Shown in pieces: positions 8,532 to 15,946 of a stretch of DNA of 64,000 nucleotides. The stretch's first letter is position 1. The number at the start of each line of letters is the position of its first letter. The notes below the pieces were generated by a model. That model was not told the DNA's origin. It saw only the letters and a list, made by a program, of their open reading frames with translations, and did not search any database. The stretch comes from DATBAX01 sp963723765 (GTDB taxonomy: Bacteria; Acidobacteriota; Terriglobia; Terriglobales; Acidobacteriaceae): positions 248,001 to 312,000 of the forward strand of contig CAVRSD010000001.1 of the NCBI GenBank assembly GCA_963723765.1. Direction: 5' to 3'. A program made the position numbers and the translations under genes.

Positions 8532-9209
8532 TCACTTGGCTGGACGGAAGCTCAAGTTTTCGATCAACTCGTTCACTTCGTCTTCGCTCCCGCCAATCAG
8601 GGTAAAAGACACGACATAGTTTTTCCCCAGGAACACCAAAGACGTCTGGTAGATCGTGGCTTTGCCCATCTCCTTGCTGAAGTCGCCGCGTACCAGAGCC
8701 TTGCTGCCGACCGGGAAACTATGCGGTTCATTCATCACCTTGAAACCTTTGTCGGTGGTGAGTTGGGTGAGAGGTTCGAAGTAGTCCGCTGCCGTCTTCA
8801 CGCCGGGATAAGAAGACAGGCTCTCTGCAGCAATCACAACTCCGGAATTGATCGCCTCTCTCGGCGCTTCCGGCGGCTGCTCGAAAATTGCCATGAGCAC
8901 GATGGACTTCGCAGGATCCTTCGCCGCGTCGGGGGAATCGTCCTGCATGGCGTCGGTGCGATCCACCCATCCGTAAGGAAGTTTGTAGCTGAATCCAAAG
9001 GAGGCATTGCGATAGATGCCGTCGGTGATAGAGCCGAGGTCAAGAGCAGCTGGCATTGGCTGCTTGGGAAGTTTCGGATGATGTTTGGAGGACGATTCTC
9101 CGGAGGCAGGTGGGGATTGCTGCGACCAGAGGGAAGTACACAGAAGAACGACCAGTGCTGCTGAGCGTACCCAGACTCCACACGCTGCGAGTCTGGGTGC
9201 GCCAGTCAC
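8532..9209 (-). CDS. secreted hypothetical protein, possibly PsbP/DcrB-like
   Basis: The likely start is a GTG at 9209, two bases after the mscL TAA stop; it gives 225 residues with a signal peptide (VRSAALVVLLCTSLWSQ). An open frame extends upstream to 9296 but would overlap mscL by 85 bases, so the GTG is preferred. After a Pro/Ser/Lys-rich linker, the mature domain contains YRNASFGFSYKLPYGWVDRT, then alternating beta strands and a final FTLIGGSEDEVNELIENLSF. That pattern resembles the small PsbP/DcrB-type extracytoplasmic fold. I cannot assign a function. The spacing suggests translation coupled to mscL. Confidence 0.75.
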   Translation of the reverse strand: MTGAPRLAACGVWVRSAALVVLLCTSLWSQQSPPASGESSSKHHPKLPKQPMPAALDLGSITDGIYRNASFGFSYKLPYGWVDRTDAMQDDSPDAAKDPAKSIVLMAIFEQPPEAPREAINSGVVIAAESLSSYPGVKTAADYFEPLTQLTTDKGFKVMNEPHSFPVGSKALVRGDFSKEMGKATIYQTSLVFLGKNYVVSFTLIGGSEDEVNELIENLSFRPAK

Positions 9210-9211
9210 GA

Positions 9212-9628
9212 TTAAGCTGCTTTGCCCAAAACTGGCTGGGTGCAGTTCATGCAACGGCGCGCTTCGATAGGAATCTCGCTCAAGCATTCCGGGCACTTCT
9301 TGGTGGTCGGATCAGCCGGGACCGGCGACTTTTTCACGCGCGCCATCAGCGCATTGAGCGGCGTTATCACGAAGAAATAAACGGCGGCGGCGATCAACAA
9401 GAAGGACACTACAGCGTTGATGAAATCGCCGACAGGAAAAACTGAGCCGTTCACGGCGAAGCTGATGGACGAAAAATCTGGCTTGCCGACCAGCGCCGCG
9501 ATGAGCGGGGTCAACAGGTCCTTAGTGAGGGCGGTGACCACACCGCCGAACGCTGCGCCAATCACAACGCCAACCGCCAAATCCACAACATTTCCACGAA
9601 GAATAAACTGCTTGAATCCGCTCAGCAT
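9212..9628 (-). CDS. mscL: large-conductance mechanosensitive channel with C-terminal zinc ribbon
   Basis: MscL is an inner-membrane channel that opens under membrane tension to release solutes during hypo-osmotic shock. The 138-residue protein starts at ATG 9628 with a strong AGGAGG seven bases upstream. It has the conserved N-terminal FKQFILRGNVVDLAVGVVIGAAF and the second transmembrane segment FINAVVSFLLIAAAVYFFV. Unlike the classical E. coli protein, the C-terminus carries a CPEC...CMNC zinc-ribbon-like motif (CPECLSEIPIEARRCMNC). The secreted-protein gene at 8532-9209 follows two bases after the stop. Confidence 0.96.
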   Translation of the reverse strand: MLSGFKQFILRGNVVDLAVGVVIGAAFGGVVTALTKDLLTPLIAALVGKPDFSSISFAVNGSVFPVGDFINAVVSFLLIAAAVYFFVITPLNALMARVKKSPVPADPTTKKCPECLSEIPIEARRCMNCTQPVLGKAA

Positions 9629-9727
9629 AAGGGCCTCCTGAAAGCAGTGGAAAGGGTAACGCCCGCTCAAACAATCGTCAACTGCGAATTAGGGCGGGAA
9701 TGTGAACGATGGCGATGGGTGGACTTC

Positions 9728-9806
9728 CGTGGAAGAGTGGCGTTTTCAACGCCGCGTAAATCTTCTTTGCCTCACAACGCGGGCCTGGAAGGCCCGCTCT
9801 TCCACG
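9728..9806. repeat. composite palindromic repeat downstream of dnaN (family D, copy 2)
   Basis: The outer arms CGTGGAAGAG (9728-9737) and CTCTTCCACG (9797-9806) are perfect inverted repeats. Inside them GCGGGCC-TGGAA-GGCCCGC (9779-9797) forms a second hairpin. The block lies about 50 bases beyond the dnaN stop and may end or protect the dnaN transcript. The inner hairpin matches the 5613-5632 copy, so it belongs to a dispersed family. Confidence 0.6.
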
Positions 9807-9857
9807 GTTGCGCATTCCGCAAGTTCACGTGGGACGAACAAGAACTTGTTTTAATCC

Positions 9858-10973
9858 TCAGATGCGCATCGGCATGACGATGTAGCGGTACTTGTAATCC
9901 TCACCCTCGGCGGGACGCAACTGGCCGGCGGACTGGGCGTCTTTCAGTTCCAGCTTCACGTCGCCGCTGCCAACGGCTTTCAGAAACTCCAGAACGTACT
10001 GCGCGTTGAAGCCGATGGTCAGGGTTTCGCCGTTGTAGTCGGTCTCGATGGAATCTTCCGACTCGCCGGTTTCCGTGGACGAAGCTGAAAGTTTAATCTC
10101 GCCCTTTTCCAACTTCAGACGCACGGCGCGGGAGCGCTCGTCGGCGAATTGCGCGACGCGCGAAATAGCCTGGCTGAGTTCTTCGCCGCGAATCGTGATG
10201 CTCTTGTTGTTGTCCTTGGGAAGCACGGCTTCGAAGTTGGGGAATTGGCCGGTGAGTTGGCGCGAAGTCAGCAGGCGCTGGCCGATGCGGAAGAATAGCG
10301 TCGATTCGTCTTTCGCAAAATCAATAGTCTCGGCGTCCGTCGAATCAAGCAGCGATTTCAGTTCGTCCATCGCTTTCTTTGGGACCAGTGTTTTCAGTTC
10401 GCCGGAGATGCCTTCGAATTTTTCTCCCCCGCGTTCGATGTGCGCCAGGCGGTGGCCATCGGTGGCGACCATGGTGATCGATTCCGGTTTCAGCACCATG
10501 AGCGCACCGTTCAGGGTGTATCGCGATTCTTCATTGGCGATGGCGAATCCGGTCTTGGCAATCAGATTTCGTAAAACTTTAGTTGGAATCTGAATCACGC
10601 CAGCGGTCGGAAACACGGGCAGGCTGGGGAAGTTCGAGCGTGCCATCCCTACCATTTTGGTGTTCGATCGCCCGCATCGAATGCTGACCCAGTGGTTTTC
10701 CAGCATCTTGATGGTGATGTCCGCATCGGGCAGGAGTTTTACGTAGTCATGCAGTTTGCGCGCGGGGATCGTACAGGAGCCTTCTTTTTTTACCTTGGCA
10801 ACACAAGATGTGCGCAGGCTTAAATCCAAATCGGTCGCAGTGAGCGAGAGTTTATCGCCGGATGCTTCGAACAAGTAGTTCGACAGAATTGGAATGGTGG
10901 TCTTGCGTTCGACAACTCCCTGGGTCGCCGTCAGCTCTCGTAACAGTTCAAATTTGCTGACCGTAATTTCCAT
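9858..10973 (-). CDS. dnaN: DNA polymerase III beta sliding clamp
   Basis: The beta clamp encircles DNA and tethers the replicative polymerase. The 371-residue protein begins MEITVSKFELLRELTATQGVVERKTTIPILSNYLFE and ends YRYIVMPMRI, the typical clamp C-terminus (...MPMRL). Three clamp domains fit the length, and ATDGHRLAH marks the middle domain. I start at ATG 10973 because the conserved N-terminus begins there. An upstream in-frame ATG at 11015 has a better ribosome site (GGGAGAA) and would add 14 residues. dnaN follows dnaA on the same strand after about 345 bases, the usual origin arrangement. Confidence 0.96.
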   Translation of the reverse strand: MEITVSKFELLRELTATQGVVERKTTIPILSNYLFEASGDKLSLTATDLDLSLRTSCVAKVKKEGSCTIPARKLHDYVKLLPDADITIKMLENHWVSIRCGRSNTKMVGMARSNFPSLPVFPTAGVIQIPTKVLRNLIAKTGFAIANEESRYTLNGALMVLKPESITMVATDGHRLAHIERGGEKFEGISGELKTLVPKKAMDELKSLLDSTDAETIDFAKDESTLFFRIGQRLLTSRQLTGQFPNFEAVLPKDNNKSITIRGEELSQAISRVAQFADERSRAVRLKLEKGEIKLSASSTETGESEDSIETDYNGETLTIGFNAQYVLEFLKAVGSGDVKLELKDAQSAGQLRPAEGEDYKYRYIVMPMRI

Positions 10974-11318
10974 GGTGGCGGTTCCAGTCACTGGGGCGAT
11001 GGCTTCTACCGGCATGACCTGATTCTCCCGTTGCGCGGCTACTTTGAGTACTTCTCTTATATCAAAATCAAAAGCATTAAAACCAGTAGTAGCAGTAGGC
11101 ATGCCGGAAAAGTGGAAAACCAGGCCAAGTCCCATTCCAACAGCAAGTTCAGGCCGCTGCTCTCATGTCCAAAATCAGGCCCGGACTCGGCGGAGGCGAG
11201 AGCATATTCGGACGCTCTCTGATAATTCATTCCACTCTTGCACAGCTTCCACATCTACTTCACAGCGACCACCAAGGAAGAACCGCCGGCTGGGTGGAAA
11301 TTCGCGTTTAAACTGCGA
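10974..11318. other. dnaA-dnaN intergenic region
   Basis: This ~345-bp spacer is long for a dnaA-dnaN junction, so dnaN probably has its own promoter here. It is AT-rich near 11045-11100. Three partial TTTTCCACA-like matches occur (AGTGGAAAA near 11111, CTTCCACA near 11247, GGTGGAAATT near 11292), but none is a full DnaA box. No gene was supported. Confidence 0.4.
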
Positions 11319-12698
11319 CTAGCCGCCCAATTGCTCGGTCATCTTATTGATGAGCCTGTTTAAATCCTTGTCGTTTTTGCGCACGGTGTCGATTTTCTCT
11401 ACGGAGTGCAGCACGGTCGTGTGATGCTTGCCGCCAAACTGACGTCCAATTTCCGGCAGTGAAGCTTCCGTCAAATGCTTGGCCAGGTACATGGCAATCT
11501 GTCGCGGATAAACAATGGCACGCGAATTGTTCTTGGCTTTGATCTCCACCAACCGCAGTCCGAACTGTTCGGCAACCGCTTTCTGGATGGATTCAATGGT
11601 GACCTTGCGCGCCTGTGAATCGATAAAGTTCTTCAAGACCTGCTGCGCATAAGGAAGAGTGATCTCGGCGCCGATCAGCGACGAATGCGCCACTAATCGA
11701 ATGAGCGCACCTTCCAGTTCGCGGACGTTGGAGCGAATATTCGACGCAATATAAAGAGCAACATCGGTGGGGAGGGTGACTTTTTCCTGGTCCGACTTCT
11801 TTTGCAGGATTGCGACCTTGGTTTCGAGATCTGGCGGCTGAATGTCGGCGATCAATCCCCACTCAAAGCGGCTGCGCAGCCTGTCTTCAACTTCCGCTAA
11901 TTCTTTGGGAGAGCGATCGCTGGCAATTACGATCTGCTTCATCGATTCGTGCAACGCGTTGAAGGTATGGAAGAACTCTTCCTGGGTGCGCTCTTTTCCG
12001 GTCAAGAACTGGATGTCGTCCACCAGCAGTACGTCGACATTGCGGAACTTGTCGCGGAAGCTGGTCATCTTGTCGTAGCGCAGCGAGTTGATCATCTCGT
12101 TGGTGAACTTCTCGCTGGAGACGTAGCAGATGGCCGCTTGCGGTTGCCGCCGTTTGATCTCGTGCCCAATCGCCTGCATCAGGTGGGTCTTGCCCATGCC
12201 GACCCCGCCATAGAGGAAGAGCGGGTTGTAGGCTTTCGAGGGACGCTCAGCGACGGCCTGGCACGCGGCATGAGCAAACTGATTTCCGCTGCCGATGACA
12301 AATGCGTCGAACGTATAACGCGAATTCAGTTGCGCCGCGCCGTCCCAGTCAAAGCGCGCCTGCGACCCTTGATTGGCCACCGACGACGTATGTCCGGAGA
12401 GTCCGCCATCATGGCGCAGCGGCGTCGCTGCGGGATTGTCTTCGGGCGTAACGAACTTTACGTCCTGGTATTCCAGCCCCAGGTTGTCCAATGCCTCCTG
12501 GATGAGGTCGGCATACTTATCGCCCACATGCCGGAACTCCGCAGTGGGGACTCGCACAAAGAGGATGCCGGCGCTGGAATGACTGTAGCGGGTGGGTTTC
12601 AGCCAGGTGTCGTAGGAATGGCGGTTGATCTTTTTCTCGAGCGCATCGAGAATGCGCAACCACGGATTAGGAGCAAGATTCGGAGTTGGAACGGACAT
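11319..12698 (-). CDS. dnaA: chromosomal replication initiator DnaA
   Basis: DnaA binds oriC, opens the duplex and loads the helicase. The 459 residues hold all four domains: N-terminal DnaB-interaction domain (PWLRILDALEKKINRHSYDTWLKP), a variable linker (about 85-125), the AAA+ domain with Walker A GGVGMGKT (164-171) and Walker B LLVDDIQFL, and the C-terminal DNA-binding domain with the signature GGKHHTTVLHSVEKI. The ATG at 12698 has no clear Shine-Dalgarno sequence (upstream is AT-rich, AAAATTTTATT). It runs leftward, while rpmH-rnpA-yidC run rightward from the far side of the putative origin. Confidence 0.98.
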   Translation of the reverse strand: MSVPTPNLAPNPWLRILDALEKKINRHSYDTWLKPTRYSHSSAGILFVRVPTAEFRHVGDKYADLIQEALDNLGLEYQDVKFVTPEDNPAATPLRHDGGLSGHTSSVANQGSQARFDWDGAAQLNSRYTFDAFVIGSGNQFAHAACQAVAERPSKAYNPLFLYGGVGMGKTHLMQAIGHEIKRRQPQAAICYVSSEKFTNEMINSLRYDKMTSFRDKFRNVDVLLVDDIQFLTGKERTQEEFFHTFNALHESMKQIVIASDRSPKELAEVEDRLRSRFEWGLIADIQPPDLETKVAILQKKSDQEKVTLPTDVALYIASNIRSNVRELEGALIRLVAHSSLIGAEITLPYAQQVLKNFIDSQARKVTIESIQKAVAEQFGLRLVEIKAKNNSRAIVYPRQIAMYLAKHLTEASLPEIGRQFGGKHHTTVLHSVEKIDTVRKNDKDLNRLINKMTEQLGG

Positions 12699-13201
12699 AA
12701 TAAAATTTTCGTTGGCTGACGCCAGTAGTCAGCGCCTTATTAATTCAATCAAATTGCAGAAAAATAAACTTCTAATTCCAGCAGAACAGCTTCAATCTGG
12801 CAGAGCAGTCATGCTGGGCTGGGGAAAAATCAAGTAAGCTGGGCCAGTCCGGGATACTAGCACAAAAATTTTGCCTGTGTGGAAATCTTCGACGAAGATT
12901 TTTTCGGCGCATTCCAGATTCAAAGCGCGGAAAAACTTCTGTCAAGTAGCGAAGATATAACTGCCGCGGGACTGGTGCATCAGTGAATTCGATTTTGACT
13001 CATCGGTTCGAGCGGGACTCGTGGTCGTATTGTTCATTCTTCTTGCTGGACGGCGCTTCCTTGGCGGTAGGCAACTAGGTGGATCCGTGCAGGGGGCGGC
13101 CAGTATTTCAAGGGGTCATTTGCAACTGTGACGGCTGCGGAGCGGACAACGAGGAGCGCGGCTGCACGGTGAAATGGACCAGCCCCATTTGCTTCTTTCA
13201 T
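12699..13201. other. non-coding region upstream of dnaA, candidate oriC
   Basis: The position between leftward dnaA-dnaN and the rightward rpmH-rnpA-yidC block is where many bacteria keep oriC. The part next to dnaA (12735-12780) is AT-rich (TTATTAATTCAATC, AAAAATAAAC) and could be an unwinding element. A TGTGGAAAT near 12878 is a 7-of-9 match to a DnaA box. I could not find a cluster of consensus TTATCCACA boxes, so the call rests on gene order and base composition. No gene is supported in this stretch. Confidence 0.4.
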
Positions 13202-13441
13202 TCACTCCAATTTCACACTGATCCCGGTAGTGGCTAACACATATTCGAACTCTTTAAACAGTTCTTTGCCGCATATAGCCTCACCGTTCGGGTCGCACGA
13301 AAGAACATTCCCCGTGCGGCCGTCTAACGCTACATGGCAGTTCTTAGGACCGAAACACTTCGCCATCCCGTAGGCGCTCTTGACCGACACAGAATTATTA
13401 TGTTCTTCGCAAGCCATTTGGATGATTAGTACCGTGTCCAT
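13202..13441 (-). CDS. small hypothetical protein
   Basis: The open frame encodes 79 residues (MDTVLIIQMACEEHNN...) with four cysteines and no signal peptide or clear family. ATG 13441 lacks an obvious ribosome site. It is a possible but unproven gene between the Sel1 gene and the candidate origin; the protein-like composition is the only support. Confidence 0.35.
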   Translation of the reverse strand: MDTVLIIQMACEEHNNSVSVKSAYGMAKCFGPKNCHVALDGRTGNVLSCDPNGEAICGKELFKEFEYVLATTGISVKLE

Positions 13442-13714
13442 TTTGCCATTGTCGCTCAGATCTCGAACTCAGCTCATGTCGCTGTGAGGTTGAGATTGCC
13501 TCTTTGAAAGAAGAGAACAAAACGGAGGCGAGTTTTCCATCACAGGTCGCTGCTTTGGTAAATGCGATAAATACGGGCCTGATACCCAGTGCTTCCGGTT
13601 GGGCTTGTGGTCTGGGCTTGATGTTGATCCTGCGGGACGCTTGGTAAGGAATTCAATGAAGCTGTCTGCGTGGCCGGATGCGCCTCTTCCCATTTGCGAA
13701 TGCGTTCCTGCACA

Positions 13715-14674
13715 TCAGCAAGTTGAGCTGGCTGTGAGCAGCGCTTCGACTTTGTCGCGATAGTCCTTCACAAATCCTTGTTCGAGGGATGACGCAGCAA
13801 TCGCAATCCAGAAATAAGCTTGTACATTGTCCTTTTCTACGCCTACACCATCGTGATAAGCCAGCCCGAGATTATATTGAGCCTTTGCCATGCCTTGTTC
13901 GGCAGCCTTCTGCCACCAACGAGCGGCTTCGGCGGGATCCTTTTCGACGCCGTTTCCTAAGTTGTATGCCTGTCCGAGGTTGTATTGAGCCGCTGCGTAG
14001 CCCTGGTCGCCTGCCTTGCGATACAAACGCAAAGCTTCGGCGATGTCCTTTGCGACGCCTGTGCCAGAGTAGTACGAAGCTCCAAGCCAGAACTGACCGG
14101 CGGCATTACCCTGATCGGCGGACTTGCGCAGCCACTTGACTCCCTCTGCCTCGTCCTTCGGGACTCCTGCGCCTTGGAGGTAGAACATTCCGAGGCTGAA
14201 CTGGGAAGCTGCGTTGCCGTTTTCGGCAGCCTTGGTGTGCCAGCGCACGCTTTCCACTTCATCTTTCGGAACGCCCATTCCCAAGCCATACGCCGTCCCG
14301 AGATTGCCTTCAGCCGTTACATCGCCTTGCTCGGCGGCCTTCTTCCACCAGCGCACGGCTGCAGCGTAGTTCTTTGGAACGCCCGCTCCTAGGGAATAAA
14401 CCGCTCCAAGGCTGACCTGCGCTGATACGTTGCCATGCTCCGCAGCCTTCTCCCACCACAGCACGGCTTTCTCCTCATCCTTCGGGACTCCCTCACCTAG
14501 GTCATACGCCTTGGCAAGGGCCAATTGTGCTTGTACATCACCGTCCTCAGCCTTGCTCTTGAGTTCGGTAATGCTTTGCGCGTACCCGAAGGGCAGCATC
14601 GCAAGAAAGCAGAAAACGGCGCACAACAACAAGATATGCCACCGGGCCGTTTGCGTAGATGACCCTGTTTTCAT
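13715..14674 (-). CDS. secreted Sel1-repeat protein, C-terminus displaced by a frameshift
   Basis: The protein has a signal peptide (LLLCAVFCFLAMLPFGYAQ) and about seven Sel1/TPR-like repeats of ~36 residues with the pattern A..LG..Y..G.GVPKDE..A..WW.KAAEQG. Such repeats form an alpha-solenoid for protein binding. The frame stops after EALLTASSTC, but one base later another frame continues as AQLADVQERIRKWEEAHP and on to a TGA at 13540. LTPAQLADVQERIRKWEE is the usual end of this family, so a single extra base near 13728-13733 has cut off about 58 residues. The intact gene would span 13540-14674. It separates rpmH from dnaA, which are neighbours in many genomes. The 296 bases between this gene and rpmH show no gene. 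Confidence 0.85.
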   Translation of the reverse strand: MKTGSSTQTARWHILLLCAVFCFLAMLPFGYAQSITELKSKAEDGDVQAQLALAKAYDLGEGVPKDEEKAVLWWEKAAEHGNVSAQVSLGAVYSLGAGVPKNYAAAVRWWKKAAEQGDVTAEGNLGTAYGLGMGVPKDEVESVRWHTKAAENGNAASQFSLGMFYLQGAGVPKDEAEGVKWLRKSADQGNAAGQFWLGASYYSGTGVAKDIAEALRLYRKAGDQGYAAAQYNLGQAYNLGNGVEKDPAEAARWWQKAAEQGMAKAQYNLGLAYHDGVGVEKDNVQAYFWIAIAASSLEQGFVKDYRDKVEALLTASSTC

Positions 14675-14970
14675 GAACTGCAGCTTACTCTTGAATTTGC
14701 AACAATTCCAGAATCGCCATCGTCAACAGGCGTTAGCGTTCATTGCCCCCTCGCACGATTCCACGGCTCGCGCACTCTTCGTGCCTTGCCCCGCGTCGCG
14801 GGCGGGGTCCCAAACCAACATCAAGACGTTTATTCCGTAGTGGATGGGGGGGTTTAGGAATTTTCAGTCGCCTATAGCTATCCCATGCCCGGTTTGCCCC
14901 TCTGCCTTCCGTCATTTATACTTCCTATTCGCCCTATGGCGACTATTGAAGTCAGGAGCAGCCAAGTTTC

Positions 14971-15126
14971 ATGCCTAAGCGCACATTCCAACCCAACCGA
15001 CGTCACCGCTCGAAGACGCACGGATTTCGCACGCGTATGAAGACCAAGAGCGGCCAGGCGGTAATCTCGCGCCGGCGAGCCAAGGGCCGCAAGCGGGTGG
15101 CGGTAAAGCCCGGCTTCCGTGAATAA
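14971..15126 (+). CDS. rpmH: 50S ribosomal protein L34
   Basis: ATG CCT AAG CGC ACA opens a 51-residue, very basic protein, MPKRTFQPNRRHRSKTHGFR..., ending RVAVKPGFRE and TAA. KRTFQPNRRHR and the GFRTRM segment are diagnostic of L34, which stabilises the 50S subunit. AGGAG lies 12 bases upstream of the start. It heads the classic rpmH-rnpA-yidD-yidC-jag-mnmE block that runs away from the origin. Confidence 0.96.
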   Translation: MPKRTFQPNRRHRSKTHGFRTRMKTKSGQAVISRRRAKGRKRVAVKPGFRE

Positions 15127-15184
15127 ACGTCCCGCTTTTTCAGAAATCGGTGGGAATCCGCAACCTGAGTCTGGATGGTGAGCT

Positions 15185-15610
15185 GTGAGCGCCATCGCTT
15201 CGAAGGGGAGTACCGACTTGTCCAGCCGGGACAAGCCGGCAAAGGTTCCGCGCATTGCCCGTCTGCTGCGGCACGCCGATTTTGAACGCGTTTATAAGCA
15301 GGGCAAGCGCCACTTCGCTACCCACATGACGGTGTTTTATTTGCGCCGTACAGAAGGGGTGGGGGCGGCCAGTGGGATTCGCATCGGATTTACCGTGGGA
15401 CGCGCTTTAGGCGGAGCAGTAGATCGCAACCGTATGAAGCGGCGGCTTCGGGAAGCAGTTCGATTGCAGCCGCTGGTTCCAGGCGCCGCAGTCGATGTAG
15501 TGATCAATCCGAAGAAATCGCTGCGCACCACGGATTTCGCGAATTTGCAAAATGAGGTTCGCCGGGCTTTTGAGGTGATTGAGAAGTCGGCGGAGAAAAG
15601 GAACACGTAG
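15185..15610 (+). CDS. rnpA: ribonuclease P protein component
   Basis: RnpA is the protein cofactor of RNase P, which matures the 5' end of tRNAs. The 141 residues start at GTG 15185 and include RLLRHADFERVYKQGKR and the conserved basic RNA-binding motif RNRMKRRLRE, followed by DVVINPKKS and a C-terminal helix. The N-terminal ~20 residues are longer than usual. The stop codon lies inside a dispersed repeat (15604-15630), so the extreme 3' end of the gene may have been supplied by that element. Confidence 0.95.
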   Translation: MSAIASKGSTDLSSRDKPAKVPRIARLLRHADFERVYKQGKRHFATHMTVFYLRRTEGVGAASGIRIGFTVGRALGGAVDRNRMKRRLREAVRLQPLVPGAAVDVVINPKKSLRTTDFANLQNEVRRAFEVIEKSAEKRNT

Positions 15611-15630
15611 TGACGGCCGCGTCGGCTGTC
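15604..15630. repeat. family B palindromic repeat, copy 1
   Basis: The block starts CACGTAGTGACGGCCGC and ends TCGGCTGTC. It matches 53334-53360 at 25 of 27 positions. Its core GACGGCCG-CGT-CGGCTGTC is a near-perfect hairpin (perfect in the other copy). The TAG inside it is the rnpA stop codon. The remaining 28 bases before yidD contain no other feature. Confidence 0.65.
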
Positions 15631-15658
15631 GGGTCAAGCGAAGCTCGACGCTTAACCA

Positions 15659-15937
15659 ATGAACAACATTGCAAAGTCCGTCGTCCTGTCGCTGCTTCGC
15701 GGATACAAAGGGTTTATCTCGCCCATGCTTGCGCCTGCGTGCCGCTACATGCCGACTTGTTCCGAGTACGCCATGGAAGCGGTCGATCGTTTCGGTGTTG
15801 TCCGAGGCGGTCGGATGGCGATCTGGCGGGTACTGCGATGCCATCCCTTTGTGAAGGGTGGGTACGATCCGGTGTTGGAGTCAAAACATCCGACGGCGGC
15901 AGGTTGTAGTCAAGATGGCGAGCTTTGCAGTCACTAA
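15659..15937 (+). CDS. yidD: membrane protein insertion efficiency factor YidD
   Basis: YidD is a small, membrane-associated helper of YidC-dependent membrane protein insertion. The 92-residue protein contains LLRGYKGFISPMLAPACRYMPTCSEYA, the cysteine-rich family signature, and RCHPFVKGGYDPV. It lies between rnpA and yidC, as in most bacteria. The C-terminal ~15 residues are not conserved. Confidence 0.95.
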   Translation: MNNIAKSVVLSLLRGYKGFISPMLAPACRYMPTCSEYAMEAVDRFGVVRGGRMAIWRVLRCHPFVKGGYDPVLESKHPTAAGCSQDGELCSH

Positions 15938-15946
15938 GTAGGTAAA

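Noticed and set aside
10974..11318. Cluster of DnaA boxes in the dnaA-dnaN gap
   Set aside because: Only partial TTTTCCACA-like matches are present, each with one to three mismatches and no regular spacing.
13469..13693. 74-codon frame between the small ORF and the Sel1 gene
   Set aside because: The region is explained by the displaced C-terminus of the Sel1 protein, which reads through in another frame to a TGA at 13540.
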